From Rhabdobacter roseus (GTDB taxonomy: Bacteria; Bacteroidota; Bacteroidia; Cytophagales; Spirosomataceae), in the NCBI RefSeq assembly GCF_014202275.1, contig NZ_JACHGF010000020.1:1-60939 (forward strand): 60,939 bases of DNA, read 5' to 3'. Below the pieces are notes generated by a model that did not search any database, had not been told where the DNA came from, and saw only the letters and a list, made by a program, of their open reading frames with translations. The position numbers and the translations under genes were made by a program. The first letter of the stretch is position 1; every line of letters begins with the position of its first letter. Of the stretch, positions 43,234 through 53,500 are shown piece by piece.

Positions 43234-44862
43234 TCATTCTTCCGAGGCCCGGAACCAACGGTAGCCGTAGGCTTCCAGCGTGATGGTATGCTTGCCTTTT
43301 TCATCCGCCCGGCTTTCAATGTTATTGAGCAAATCGACGAGCCGCTCGGCTTCGGCCTGCTTGCTGGGCACGACCAGCTCCAGGGATTTTTCCAGAAAGT
43401 TATGCCAAATAAATAATTTCTTGCCTTTCCAGGTGTAGCGCATACCCAGAATTTCTTTGCAGCCTGTTTCCAAAATTTCCCAGGTACCGTAGCCAATCTC
43501 GGGACATTCCTTCCGCAGCCGGATGAGCGAAGTCATCCAGTTGAGCAGGGAGCCGGGGTCGCGGCGCTGGTTCTCTACGTTGATGTGCTCGTAGGCGTAG
43601 TAGCCCTCGCTCACCACCGGATGCACCAGTTTGGTAGCCTTAGAAAAACCCGCCTGCTTCTCACCCGACCACTGCATGGGCGTTCGGATAGCATCCCGTT
43701 CGTTCAGGTCCAGGTTGTCGCCCATCCCAATTTCGTCGCCGTAGCGGATCACCGGCGTGCCGGGTAGCGAGAACATGAGGCTATAGGCCAGTTCCATTTT
43801 CTGGCGGCTTCCCAGCATCGTCGAAAGCCGCCGCCGGATACCCCGCTCGTACAGCTGCATATTTTTTTCCGGCCCGAAGGCGGCAAATACTTTTTGTCTT
43901 TCTTCTTCGGTCAGTCGGCCTAGATCCAGCTCATCGTGATTGCGTAGAAAGTGAGCCCATTGGCTGGTGGGGGCTATTTCTTTGGTGGCTTCCAGGGCTT
44001 TCACTAAAGGAACGGTATCGCCGGTAGCCAGGGCGTAAAAGGCATATTGGTTAACGAAAAAGTTAAACATCAGGTGAATGCCGTCGCCCGCTTCCCCAAA
44101 GTACTCTTTGCTTTCTTCGGGAAGTACGTTGGCTTCGCCCAATAAAACCGCGTTGCCTTGTCGCCACTGAAGAAAACGCCGCATTTCTTTCAGGTACTCA
44201 AAATGCATGGTCGATTCTTTATCGCCGGGCTGAGGCGATTCCAGGATAAAAGGGACGGCATCTACCCTAAACCCGGCAATGCCCAGCTGCAGCCAGTACC
44301 CCATGATGCGGGTTATCTCATCCCGCACGTCCGGATTGTCGATGTTCAGGTCGGGCTGAAATTCGTAAAAGCGGTGAAAGTAGTAGGACTTCGACTTTTT
44401 GTCCAGGGTCCAGGTGGCTTTTTGTACCCCCGGAAAAACCATGCCCTGGTTCCAGTCAGAGGGTTTTTTATCCGACCAAATGTACCAGTCGCGCTTGGGA
44501 TTGTCCTTGGAAGACCGTGCCTCCTGAAACCAGCGATGCTCGTCGGAAGTATGGTTCACCACCAGGTCAATGATCACCTTGATACCCAGATTATGGGCTT
44601 TGTGCATGAAATTGACAAAGTCGCCGCTAGAGCCGTGGCGGGGATCTACTCCGTAGAAATCGCTGACGTCGTAGCCGTTGTCGCGGTTGGGCGTGGGCTG
44701 GAAAGGGGCCAGCCAGATGGTATCTACGCCCAGCGCGTGTAAGTAATCCAGCCTATTGCACAAGCCCTCAAAATCACCCGTTCCGTCGGCGTTGGCGTCC
44801 ATAAACGTTTCCAGATCCAGGCTATAAACGACGGCATTTTTGTACCAAAGGTCCTCCATCAT
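43234..44862 (-). CDS. GH13 alpha-amylase family enzyme, trehalose-synthase-like
   Basis: A 542-residue cytoplasmic GH13 enzyme. The catalytic triad is present: Asp201 nucleophile (AGFRVDAVPF), Glu243 acid (LLGEANV) and Asp310 (RNHDELD), with DLVVNHTS as conserved region I. The N-terminal WYKNAVVYSLDLETFMDANADG and PNRDNGYDVSDFYGVDP resemble trehalose synthase (maltose-trehalose isomerase), but no maltokinase domain or partner is adjacent, so the exact reaction is uncertain. GTAC palindromes are rarer than in flanking genes and the codon use looks less GC-biased, hinting at later acquisition. Confidence 0.85.
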   Translation of the reverse strand: MMEDLWYKNAVVYSLDLETFMDANADGTGDFEGLCNRLDYLHALGVDTIWLAPFQPTPNRDNGYDVSDFYGVDPRHGSSGDFVNFMHKAHNLGIKVIIDLVVNHTSDEHRWFQEARSSKDNPKRDWYIWSDKKPSDWNQGMVFPGVQKATWTLDKKSKSYYFHRFYEFQPDLNIDNPDVRDEITRIMGYWLQLGIAGFRVDAVPFILESPQPGDKESTMHFEYLKEMRRFLQWRQGNAVLLGEANVLPEESKEYFGEAGDGIHLMFNFFVNQYAFYALATGDTVPLVKALEATKEIAPTSQWAHFLRNHDELDLGRLTEEERQKVFAAFGPEKNMQLYERGIRRRLSTMLGSRQKMELAYSLMFSLPGTPVIRYGDEIGMGDNLDLNERDAIRTPMQWSGEKQAGFSKATKLVHPVVSEGYYAYEHINVENQRRDPGSLLNWMTSLIRLRKECPEIGYGTWEILETGCKEILGMRYTWKGKKLFIWHNFLEKSLELVVPSKQAEAERLVDLLNNIESRADEKGKHTITLEAYGYRWFRASEE

Positions 44863-44982
44863 ACATATTGCGTTTAGTTGACGAGGGAAAGCGCCTAAAA
44901 AAGCAATGCCATGAACGTGGCTGGTAAAAGTTTTTTAGGAGGAGGGAAAGTACCTTTGAAGGTAAGGCGAGGGTAGCTATGG

Positions 44983-45018
44983 TAAACAAAAAGGTCGCTA
45001 ACGTTTGCTAGCGACCTT
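44983..45018 (-). terminator. Terminator after tRNA-fMet
   Basis: The 10-bp perfect stem AAGGTCGCTA/TAGCGACCTT (44991-45000 with 45009-45018) has an 8-base loop and is followed on the minus strand by TTTTTGTTT. It lies 7 bases after the tRNA. Confidence 0.85.
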
Positions 45019-45025
45019 GTACTTG

Positions 45026-45098
<73 letters not shown>

Positions 45099-45117
45099 GT
45101 GTTGTTGAATGGGACTG

Positions 45118-45148
45118 CAAACATACGACGATTCTTTATAAAAAACAA
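45118..45148 (-). promoter_or_regulatory. Promoter of tRNA-fMet
   Basis: TTG (45146-45148), a 20-base spacer and TATGTTTG (45118-45125) on the minus strand reproduce the Bacteroidota -33/-7 promoter exactly. The implied start is about 45112, some 14 bases before the tRNA. This is the best promoter in the window and supports the use of TAnnTTTG for the weaker calls. Confidence 0.78.
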
Positions 45149-45149
45149 C

Positions 45150-45157
45150 TACCTTTG
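45150..45157 (+). promoter_or_regulatory. -7 element for era
   Basis: TACCTTTG matches TAnnTTTG in the gap between the tRNA and era, directed at era. It is 116 bases upstream of the ATG, with no good -33 TTG. It is adjacent to and divergent from the tRNA promoter. Confidence 0.4.
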
Positions 45158-45272
45158 TAAAAAAATACGTAAAACTGTCATTACTCTGATCTTTTACCCT
45201 TTTGAAGGCAAGGCAAAGATTCAGGTACCTACCGAAGCGCTTCGTACTGGTAGACGTAAGAAAAGGCTAATC

Positions 45273-46193
45273 ATGGAAGAAATACAAGAAAGTACCGCTC
45301 CGGCGGGATTCAGAGCCGGCTTTGTGAGCATCATCGGTCGGCCCAACGTGGGCAAGTCGACGCTCATGAACGTGCTGGTGGGGGAGAAGCTGTCCATCAT
45401 TACCTCTAAAGCTCAGACAACCCGCCACCGGATCATGGGCATCCTTAACGGCGAGCACGAAGGTACCCCCTTTCAGCTGGTGTACTCCGACACGCCCGGG
45501 GTGATCAACCCTGCCTACAAGCTTCAGGAGTCTATGATGACCTTCGTGAAAGGCTCCCTGGAAGACGCCGACGTGGTGCTATTCGTGGCAGAGGTAGGGG
45601 AGAAGGCCGCCGACCACGAGGTACTTCCGCTCCTGAAGCGAACCGAGGCACCGGTGATATTGGTGCTGAACAAAATTGACCTCTCGAACGAGGAAGAGCT
45701 GCAGGCGAAAATGGACGAATGGCAACAGGCCCTGGCTCCGGCACAGATTGTGCCCGTGTCGGCCCTGCTGAACGCCAATACGGCCACTCTTTTTGATGCC
45801 GTGGTGAGGCGGCTCCCGGAGCACCCGCCCTATTTTGCCACCGATGAACTAACCGATAAACCCGAGCGTTTCTTTGCTTCCGAGATCATCCGGGAAAAGA
45901 TTTTTCTGAACTACCGGCAGGAAATTCCGTACAGCAGCGAGGTCATGATCACGGAGTTCAAGGAGCGCGACGACATGATCGTGATGCGGGCCGAGATTAT
46001 TGTGGAGCGCAAGAGCCAGAAGGGGATTCTGATCGGCGATAAGGGCTCCATGCTCAAACGGGTAGGTACCCAGGCGCGGCACGACCTGGAGGCGTTCTTT
46101 GGCAAGAAGGTATTTCTGGAACAATACGTAAAAGTAGAGCCCGACTGGCGCAGCAAAGAAACCAAGCTGCGGCAATTTGGCTACAATGAATAG
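45273..46193 (+). CDS. era: Ribosome-assembly GTPase Era
   Basis: A 306-residue GTPase that binds 16S rRNA and helps assemble the 30S subunit. The start is the ATG at 45273; the open frame continues upstream through the tRNA and is not coding there. G1 GRPNVGKS is at 22-29, G3 DTPG at 73-76, and G4 NKID at about 127-130. The C-terminal KH domain (about 220-300) contains the GILIGDKGSMLKRVG RNA-binding loop. der follows 103 bases downstream. Confidence 0.97.
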   Translation: MEEIQESTAPAGFRAGFVSIIGRPNVGKSTLMNVLVGEKLSIITSKAQTTRHRIMGILNGEHEGTPFQLVYSDTPGVINPAYKLQESMMTFVKGSLEDADVVLFVAEVGEKAADHEVLPLLKRTEAPVILVLNKIDLSNEEELQAKMDEWQQALAPAQIVPVSALLNANTATLFDAVVRRLPEHPPYFATDELTDKPERFFASEIIREKIFLNYRQEIPYSSEVMITEFKERDDMIVMRAEIIVERKSQKGILIGDKGSMLKRVGTQARHDLEAFFGKKVFLEQYVKVEPDWRSKETKLRQFGYNE

Positions 46194-46259
46194 GGTACTT
46201 TAAAGTACCCCCTTTAATTTAGTATATATATAATACAGGGGCCGTCGAAAGCGCGAAGG

Positions 46260-46267
46260 TACTTTTG
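46260..46267 (+). promoter_or_regulatory. -7 element for der
   Basis: TACTTTTG, 29 bases upstream of the der ATG, matches TAnnTTTG. It is part of AGGTACTT, so the same caution applies as at 34693. Three GTAC palindromes crowd the 70-base era-der gap. Confidence 0.38.
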
Positions 46268-46296
46268 AAAGCCCACTTTTGATTTAGATAAAAACA

Positions 46297-47610
46297 ATGA
46301 GTACGAATATTATTTGCATCGTAGGGCGCCCCAACGTGGGTAAATCGACCCTTTTTAACCGGCTGATCGAAGAGCGGAAGGCCATCATGGACAACCAGAG
46401 CGGCGTAACGCGAGACCGCCACTACGGCTACGGCGAGTGGACCGACAAGTACTTTACCGTCATCGATACGGGCGGGTACGTGGTGGGTTCGGAGGACATC
46501 TTTGAGGGGGCCATCCGGGAGCAGGTAGAGCGGGCCATCGAAGAGTCAACGGTGGTCCTTTTCATGGTTGATACCATGACCGGCCTGACCGAGCTCGACA
46601 AGGAGTTTGCCAACGTGCTGCGCCGCTACGACAAGCCCGTGTACCTGGTGGCCAACAAAGCCGAAACCACCGAGCGCCACCAGTCGGCGGCGGAGTTTTA
46701 TGAGCTGGGGATGGGCGACGAAATCTATACCATTTCGGCCCAGACGGGCTTCGGTACCGGCGATCTGCTGGATGCCGTCGTGACGCATTTCGAGGACCCG
46801 GGCATCGAAAATCCCGAAGCGGGTATTCCGCGCGTGGCTATCATGGGCCGTCCCAATGTGGGTAAGTCGTCGTTCCTGAACGCCCTGATTGGTGCCGAAC
46901 GCAGCATCGTGACCGACATCGCCGGTACTACCCGCGACGCCATCCATACCCGCTACAAAGCGTTTGGCAAGGATTTTATCCTGACCGACACCGCCGGTAT
47001 CCGCCGGAAGTCGCGGGTAAAAGAAGATATTGAATTTTATTCGACACTGCGCTCGGTGAAAGCCCTCGAAGAGTCGGATGTCTGCGTGGTCATGATCGAC
47101 GCCACGCTGGGCCTGGAAGGCCAGGACATTAGCATCATAGGCCAGGCCGACAAGGCCAAGAAGGGCATCGTGCTGATGGTGAATAAGTGGGATTTGGTAG
47201 AAAAAGATACCAAAACGGCCGACACGTTCCGTAAGCAAATGATGGAGCGCCTGGCACCCATGAACTACATGCCGGTTATCTTTGCGTCGGTGGTGGAAAA
47301 GCAGCGGATCTACCAGGTAATGGAAAAGGTGATGGAGGTCTATGAAAATAAAACCAAGCGCATCCCTACTTCCAAGCTCAACGACGTGATGCAGGCCGAA
47401 ATCGCCAAGTACCCACCGCCCGCTCATCGAGGTAAGTACATCAACATCAAGTACATGATTCAGGTACCTACGCCCTCACCCACGTTCATCTTTTTTACGA
47501 GCCACCCTAAGCACGTCAAGGAGCCCTACATGAGGTACCTGGAGAACCGGATGCGGGAAAATTTTGACTTCTCAGGCGTACCCATCACGCTGTTTTTCCG
47601 GGAAAAGTAA
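46297..47610 (+). CDS. der: Ribosome biogenesis GTPase Der (EngA)
   Basis: A 437-residue tandem GTPase that matures the 50S subunit. It has two GTPase domains, each with GRPNVGKS (10-17 and 184-191), DTGG/DTAG switch loops, and NKAE/NKWD specificity motifs, then a C-terminal KH-like domain. The length is normal. It lies beside era, so two assembly GTPases are adjacent. The EamA gene starts 5 bases downstream. Confidence 0.97.
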   Translation: MSTNIICIVGRPNVGKSTLFNRLIEERKAIMDNQSGVTRDRHYGYGEWTDKYFTVIDTGGYVVGSEDIFEGAIREQVERAIEESTVVLFMVDTMTGLTELDKEFANVLRRYDKPVYLVANKAETTERHQSAAEFYELGMGDEIYTISAQTGFGTGDLLDAVVTHFEDPGIENPEAGIPRVAIMGRPNVGKSSFLNALIGAERSIVTDIAGTTRDAIHTRYKAFGKDFILTDTAGIRRKSRVKEDIEFYSTLRSVKALEESDVCVVMIDATLGLEGQDISIIGQADKAKKGIVLMVNKWDLVEKDTKTADTFRKQMMERLAPMNYMPVIFASVVEKQRIYQVMEKVMEVYENKTKRIPTSKLNDVMQAEIAKYPPPAHRGKYINIKYMIQVPTPSPTFIFFTSHPKHVKEPYMRYLENRMRENFDFSGVPITLFFREK

Positions 47611-47615
47611 AATCT

Positions 47616-48554
47616 GTGGAGCGGACTTCCTCGTCAGGCTTACCCGCCCGCCTCTACTACTGGGCGGGTGCCCTGATGGTGCTGGTGGCGGCCTTTTGCT
47701 TTGCCTGCAAAGGCATTCTCATTAAGATGGCCTACCAGTACCCCATCGACGCCATTGCGTTGCTGGCGCTCCGAATGCTCTTTGCCCTGCCTTTCTACCT
47801 CCTGACCGCCGTACTGCTGGCGCGTCAGGCGCAGCGGCGGGGTACCTACCAGCGCCTGACGCACCAGCAGTGGGGGTACCTGAGCCTGATGGGCATTCTG
47901 GGCTACTACTTCGCCAGCTACTTCAATTTCCTAGGGTTGGTCTACATCACGGCCAGCCTGGAGCGCATCCTGCTCTTTATCTACCCTACCTTCGTGCTGC
48001 TGATGGGGGCCATATTGTTCAAGCGAACGATAACCCGGCGGCAGTACGGTGCGCTGGTACTCACCTACCTGGGTATTCTGCTGGCCTTTGTCCCCAATGT
48101 GGAGGCAGGAGCGCAAAAAGATCTTTTTTGGGGAGCGTTCTGGGTCATTGTGAGCGGGGTCGTTTATGCCGTGTATCTAGTGGGCAGCGACCGGATTATC
48201 CCCGTGGTGGGCTCGCGGGTATTTACCTGCTACGCCATGCTTGCCGCCACCGTGCCGACGGTCGTGCATACGCTGGTGGTCAACGGCTGGTCGCTGCTAG
48301 GGTACCCGGCACCGGTATACGGGCTCAGCCTGGTCATGGCCGTATTCGTGACGGTACTTCCTACCTTCCTGCTTGCCGAGGGCATCCGGCGCGTGGGCTC
48401 GGGCAATGCGTCGCTCCTGGCCAGCATCGGGCCTATCTTTACCATTGTGCTGGCTACGCTACTGCTGGGTGAGGAAATTGATTTTTTACAAATAGCAGGT
48501 ACCTTCCTGGTGTTAGCCGGGGTCGTTTTGATCGGTTGGAAGGGGAAGCGGTAG
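47616..48554 (+). CDS. EamA/DMT family transporter
   Basis: A 312-residue inner-membrane protein with ten predicted helices in two EamA repeats (about 15-150 and 160-305). The start is a GTG at 47616; the first internal ATG would delete half a helix. Drug/metabolite transporters of this type export amino acids or other small metabolites, but the substrate cannot be read from sequence. It is 5 bases after der and probably co-transcribed. Confidence 0.87.
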   Translation: MERTSSSGLPARLYYWAGALMVLVAAFCFACKGILIKMAYQYPIDAIALLALRMLFALPFYLLTAVLLARQAQRRGTYQRLTHQQWGYLSLMGILGYYFASYFNFLGLVYITASLERILLFIYPTFVLLMGAILFKRTITRRQYGALVLTYLGILLAFVPNVEAGAQKDLFWGAFWVIVSGVVYAVYLVGSDRIIPVVGSRVFTCYAMLAATVPTVVHTLVVNGWSLLGYPAPVYGLSLVMAVFVTVLPTFLLAEGIRRVGSGNASLLASIGPIFTIVLATLLLGEEIDFLQIAGTFLVLAGVVLIGWKGKR

Positions 48555-48558
48555 GTAC

Positions 48559-48990
48559 TTACAGAAATAATTGTTTCTGCAAATAGTCGCGGTAGCTCTC
48601 GATGACATCGCGGTCGGCCTCGGCCCAGTCGAGGGCGTCGAGCTCATGGGGAAAGAGCCACAGAATCTGCTCGTGCTCGGTAAGTACGATATCAAAGCTA
48701 AGGAGTTGACAAACAAAAGGTACCAGCTGGATCTCGCGCCAGCCGTCGTCGCGGATACTAAGCGGCAACCGCTGGCCAATTCGAATCTCCACTTCCAATT
48801 CTTCCCGGATTTCTCGAATCAGCCCCTCTTCTTCGGTTTCGTTCTCTTCCAGTTTGCCGCCCGGAAACTCCCACTTAAGGGGGAGCGAGCTGGCTGCATT
48901 TCGTTGAGCAGCCAGTATTTTACCCTCACGTTCAATCACGGCACAGGGTACTTTCACAATCATTTTGGTGGTTATCTCGGGCACTACCAT
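48559..48990 (-). CDS. MutT-like Nudix pyrophosphohydrolase
   Basis: A 143-residue Nudix hydrolase; ATG at 48990 is used, and a second ATG at 48963 (MIVKVPCAVI) is an equally good start. The Nudix box GGKLEENETEEEGLIREIREEL is complete at about 44-66. The short form and the AQRNAASSLPLKWEFPGG approach resemble MutT and CTP pyrophosphohydrolase, which clear damaged or excess nucleotides. It is convergent with the EamA gene, 4 bases apart. Confidence 0.88.
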   Translation of the reverse strand: MVVPEITTKMIVKVPCAVIEREGKILAAQRNAASSLPLKWEFPGGKLEENETEEEGLIREIREELEVEIRIGQRLPLSIRDDGWREIQLVPFVCQLLSFDIVLTEHEQILWLFPHELDALDWAEADRDVIESYRDYLQKQLFL

Positions 48991-49016
48991 TTCCTTTCTT
49001 CATTCCTAAAAGCGCA

Positions 49017-49024
49017 CAAAAGTA
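49017..49024 (-). promoter_or_regulatory. -7 element for the Nudix gene
   Basis: TACTTTTG on the minus strand matches TAnnTTTG, 26 bases upstream of the ATG at 48990. No clear -33 TTG. Confidence 0.4.
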
Positions 49025-49231
49025 CAACATAGGATCGTTACTTAAACATTAAGTTTTGGGTGTTTACCGGCGAAGTAGAGGAAGGTACTTGATGGACAAT
49101 AAAGCCAAAGGTCTGCATGTCAGCCTAAAAGCGACCTTTGCGCCTGCTTCTTGTGGTATTCTTCTTCATCCGTTTCTGCTTACCTTCGCCGAAGAAAAAT
49201 TCCTGATTCAAGTTGTTAGAACGAGAAATGG

Positions 49232-49265
49232 TATCTATTTAGTATTTTTTGTAACTAAATAGATA
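49232..49265. repeat. Perfect 12-bp inverted repeat
   Basis: TATCTATTTAGT and ACTAAATAGATA are exact inverted copies around a 10-base AT-rich loop, in the 352-base gap between the Nudix gene and ruvB. It is not followed by a T-tract. It could be an operator, a cruciform, or the scar of a mobile element. The rest of the gap has one chance frame of 68 codons and no supported gene. Confidence 0.7.
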
Positions 49266-49284
49266 AAAAGGTACTTTGTCGTTA

Positions 49285-49322
49285 AGAAAAATCGCCTCGG
49301 GAGCCTGACACCGAGACGATTT
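49285..49322 (-). terminator. Terminator after ruvB
   Basis: The stem AAATCG-CTCGG/CCGAG-CGATTT (49289-49300 with 49311-49322, one mismatch) has a 10-base loop. On the minus strand it is followed by TTTC after the run of A/T pairs. It closes ruvB. Confidence 0.75.
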
Positions 49323-49342
49323 CAGAAAACGGGGAAGGAGCG

Positions 49343-50368
49343 CTAGAACAGCTCTCCGGTGCGGTACTTGGGCAAAATTCCGAGGTGGCGGTAGGCTTTT
49401 TCGGTTGCTTCGCGGCCTCGAGCCGTGCGCTTCAGGTACCCTTCCTGAATCAAAAAGGGCTCGTATACTTCCTCGATGGTTTCGGCTTCCTCGCCGCAGG
49501 CCGTCGCAATCGTAGACAGCCCCACGGGGCCACCCTTAAACTTCTCGATGATCGTAAGCAAAATGCGGTTGTCCATTTCGTCAAGGCCGTTCTGGTCCAC
49601 GTCCAGCGCCAAAAGGGCCATTTCGGCAATGGCCACCGTAATGATACCCTGGCCTTTGACCTGGGCAAAATCACGTGTGCGGCGCAGCAGGTTGTTGGCA
49701 ATCCGGGGGGTACCTCGGCTGCGACGGGCTATTTCAAAAGCGGCGCTGTCGTCAATGGGGGTACCTAGGAGGGCGGCGGAACGCCGCACAATGGAGGCCA
49801 GCAGCTGCGCATCGTAGTATTCCAGGCGGGCGTTGATCCCGAACCGCGCCCGCAGGGGCGAGGTAAGCAGGCCGGCGCGGGTCGTAGCGCCCACCAGCGT
49901 AAAGGGGTTGAGGCCAATCTGCACGCTACGGGCGTTGGGGCCGCTGTCGAGCATGATGTCGATCTTGTAGTCTTCCATGGCCGAGTACAGGTACTCTTCC
50001 ACGACGGGATTGAGCCGGTGAATTTCGTCGATGAAGAGCACGTCGTACTCCTGCAGGTTGGTGAGCAGTCCCGCCAGATCGCTCGGTTTGTCCAGGACCG
50101 GGCCAGAGGTAATCTTGATATTCGCGCCCAGCTCGTTGGCCACGATATGCGACAAGGTCGTTTTGCCCAGGCCCGGCGGGCCGTGCAGCAGCACATGGTC
50201 CAGGGCATCGCCGCGCTGCCGGGCGGCCTGCACAAATATTTTCAGGTTTTCCAGTATTTTATCCTGCCCCGTGAAGTCCTCAAACGAAAGCGGCCGCAGC
50301 GCCCGTTCAATTTCCTTCTCAGTGGAAGATAGCGGTTCTTTCTCGCCGGAGAGATAATCTTTACGCAT
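49343..50368 (-). CDS. ruvB: Holliday junction branch-migration ATPase RuvB
   Basis: A 341-residue AAA+ ATPase that drives branch migration with RuvA. Walker A GPPGLGKT is at 63-70, Walker B DEIH at 114-117, and the C-terminal winged-helix domain contains [14 protein letters not shown]. Start [12 protein letters not shown] is typical. ruvA and ruvC are not adjacent. Confidence 0.97.
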   Translation of the reverse strand: MRKDYLSGEKEPLSSTEKEIERALRPLSFEDFTGQDKILENLKIFVQAARQRGDALDHVLLHGPPGLGKTTLSHIVANELGANIKITSGPVLDKPSDLAGLLTNLQEYDVLFIDEIHRLNPVVEEYLYSAMEDYKIDIMLDSGPNARSVQIGLNPFTLVGATTRAGLLTSPLRARFGINARLEYYDAQLLASIVRRSAALLGTPIDDSAAFEIARRSRGTPRIANNLLRRTRDFAQVKGQGIITVAIAEMALLALDVDQNGLDEMDNRILLTIIEKFKGGPVGLSTIATACGEEAETIEEVYEPFLIQEGYLKRTARGREATEKAYRHLGILPKYRTGELF

Positions 50369-50467
50369 GAACTAATCGTTTCGAAGTGGATTTCGTTGCC
50401 AGAGCATAAAAGGCTAGCCGGACCGAAAGGTACCTACACGCTTTTTGCTACGGGAAACGAAGGGAAT

Positions 50468-50475
50468 CAAAAATA
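50468..50475 (-). promoter_or_regulatory. -7 element for ruvB
   Basis: TATTTTTG on the minus strand matches TAnnTTTG, about 100 bases upstream of the ruvB ATG. A TTG at 50500-50502 is 24 bases above it, wider than usual. Confidence 0.33.
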
Positions 50476-50504
50476 CGGATTTTTGGGCGTAAAGCAGCAC
50501 AATT

Positions 50505-53500
50505 TTACCGGATCACGGTCACGGAGCCCCGCTCTACGGCGGGAGGGCGCTCGGGGAAGTCTTCGCTGCTGTACGAAACGATGTAGGCATATACTCCCGG
50601 CTGTACTTTCAGCCCCCGGTAGGTACCATCCCAGCGTTTTTCGATGCTGTCGGAGGCAAAGATCACTTCGCCCCAGCGGTTGTAAATTTTCAGGTTGAAG
50701 TTGGTAAAGTACGCGCCAAAGACATCCAGGAAATCGTTGCTTCCGTCGCCGTTGGGCGTAAAAGCGTCGGGAATGTACAGCCGCGGCTCGCATTTGTCCA
50801 GCACCACGGTCGTTTTCTCCACCGAACAGCCCTGGGCGTTCATGGCAATCACCAGGTACTGGCCCGTCCGGTCCACCTGGATTCGCTGGGTACTGTCGCC
50901 GGTTTGGGGCCAGAAGTAGCTCAGCTCACCCCGTCCGCGGGCATCCAGCGTGATCACCCCGCCCGCATCTACGCACAGAACATTCTCGGGTGCCAGGTCC
51001 AGCACCGGCGGCGGCGTGGATCTAACCAGTACCTGATCCGTCGCTTCGCAGCCATTTTCGGGGTTGCGTACGGTCAGGGTATAAGTACCGTCTTCCTGCA
51101 CAATCAGCGTGCGGTCGGTGGAGCCATTGCCCCAGATGTACTGATTGCCCGGAAAATCCACCGCGTAGGGCATGAGGTGAACCGTATCGCCAATGCACTT
51201 GCCTCGGTCGGGGCCTAGGTTGGCCAGGTTGTCTTGGTCGAGCCCTACCCGAATGCCCGTGAGCGTAAACGTACAGCCCCCGGCGTCGGACGCTTCCAGG
51301 CTATAGGTACCTGGGCTGAGGTTGTTGATGGACGAATCGGTGCCGATGATTTGCCCCCTGTTGTTGCGCCAGCGGAATACGTTGGGCTGCCCGCCGGTGA
51401 TGTTGAGGGCAATGGCCCCGGAGTCGGGCTGGGTACAGGCGGCGTTGTCGATGAGCGGACTCATCTGTAACGTATTGGCTGCCGAGCGCAGGGCAAAGCT
51501 GGTGTCGGTGGTACAAGCCTGCGGGTTCCCGCTCACGCGCAGCGAATAAGAGCCTTCGCGCAGACCCGTCAATTCGGGCAAAGTACCCAGTACGGTGCTG
51601 TCCAGGCTGGTCCAGGCGTAGTTGTAAGTACCCGGCGGCGCAATGGCCGTCACCGTAATGGCCCCGTCGGCGGTGGTACAGCCCGTGGGCGTCAGCAAGT
51701 CGGCAGTGATGCGGGCGCGCGGTCGGGCTACTACCTGAATCGTATCTTCGTTGTAGCAGTCGTTGGCATTTTTTACCTCCACAAAGTACATACCCGGCTG
51801 GCGTACCGTGATGTCACGGGTGGTTTCGCCGGTATTCCAGGTAAATTCGCGCCAGGTAAGGCCGGGGGCGGAGAGCACAATGCTGCTGTCGTTGCACATG
51901 GTGGTATCGGGCCCCAGCGAGAAGGCGGGCGGACGGCGCAGGGTTAGCTCCAGGGTATCGACGCGGAAGCAGGCTCCCTGGGGGCCGTTGGCAGCAATGC
52001 CTATGTACTGTCCGGTGTTGGTAGCACTAAGTACCTTTTCGCGGCCAAACAAACGGCCGTTGTAGAGCCAGAAGTACTCTTCGGCCTCCACGTTGATTTC
52101 CAACCGCACGGCGTTGCGGCATTCGTCGCGGTCAGGTCCCAGGTCGATGGGCTCGGGCGTGGCAAAGATCTCAATCTCCTGGGTAAAGGTAGTATCCTTA
52201 CACTGGTTGACGGCGCGCATCGTAACCGTATAAATGCCGGGGTTGCGGTAGGTATGTTGCACCTCGGTTTCCTTGCCCGATACGGGCGCACTGCCGTCGC
52301 CAAAGTTCCAGGTGTAGGTATCCTCAATGGGCTGGCAAAGCGGACTGGCCTGAAAGGTAGTAGGCGCGCCGGAACAAAAGCCGTCGGCCTGGAAGCCGGG
52401 GCCGTCGCTTTCCTGGGTGAAGTTTTGTACCAGGCTGGGAAGTCCCAGTTGGCTGGTTCTACCCCCGAGGCTTACGCCATTACGCTCGTATTCGATGGCC
52501 GTGACGGAATTCTGATCCGGCTCGCCGATGACGGCCAGGAACTGACTGCCTTCGATGGCCATGTAAATTCGGCCGTCGGAGCCAATCTGGAGCGCGCCGA
52601 ATTTCTGCGTTCGGGAGCTGTCGATCACGATCCTGGACTCCGCCACGAGGGCCGAGTCGCCCAGACTAATGTCGTATTGTACCAGGAGGGAGGCCGTGTC
52701 GCTGCCGTTTCCGATGTAGGAAACGTAGAGTTTTTCGCCGTCGGGCGAGAATTCCACCCCGTAGGCTTTGGGTGGCGCGGGACCCAGGTCAACGGTGCGC
52801 TCGTAGCCAAGTACCCCCGTAGAGTCCGAAAAAGTGAATATCTCCACGTAGTTATTGGGCGGTCCGGGTACCACTACCGCCAGGCGACGCAGGCCGGTAC
52901 TATCCGGCGCAGAAAACTTCATGTAGCCTTCGCCTTTGGTGGGGGTATCGTGGGCCATACCTAAGGGGTAGGTACCTGCTTCGGTAAGCCCGCCCGTCGT
53001 GGCATGGTACACCCGAAATACGTTGCTGCCGTAGTCGTGCGAAATGATCCAGAAGGTACTGTCGCGGTCGTTGCGGACGGAGGCCAGCCGCTCGGTGGTC
53101 GATTGCTGCAGAATGGTGTTTTGTTCCACAATGGCCCCCTTGCCTCCTTCCCGGCGCATGTCTACGACGGTGGTGGTGAGGAGCTTGGTGGTATCGTTGA
53201 TGTCGGTAGTAGTAAAAACCGTATACAGGTAGTCGCAACCCCGGCAGGTAGGCTGCGGTACAATCAGCGCCGACTGCGTGGAGTTGGGGCTTCCCAGCAG
53301 GGGCAGACAGCTATCGGCCTGGCACACCATCTCGTTTCCCTCCTTATCAAAAATCTTAATACCGTCGGTATAAAACAGCAGCTCGCCTTTGGAGTTGGCA
53401 ATGGACGAAGAGCCTTCCGGCGTATTGAGCTTTCCGTCGGTGATGGCTACGGGAGCGCCTCCCGAAAAATCCAGCCCGGCATTATTCCCAAAGAACCACT

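Noticed and set aside
43234-44862. Calling the GH13 gene treS outright.
   Set aside because: The N-terminal motifs are similar to trehalose synthase, but related amylase-family proteins share them and no maltokinase or other trehalose gene is adjacent.
49056-49262. Frame of 68 codons between the Nudix gene and ruvB.
   Set aside because: It ends inside the perfect inverted repeat, has no family resemblance, and its composition is that of non-coding DNA.
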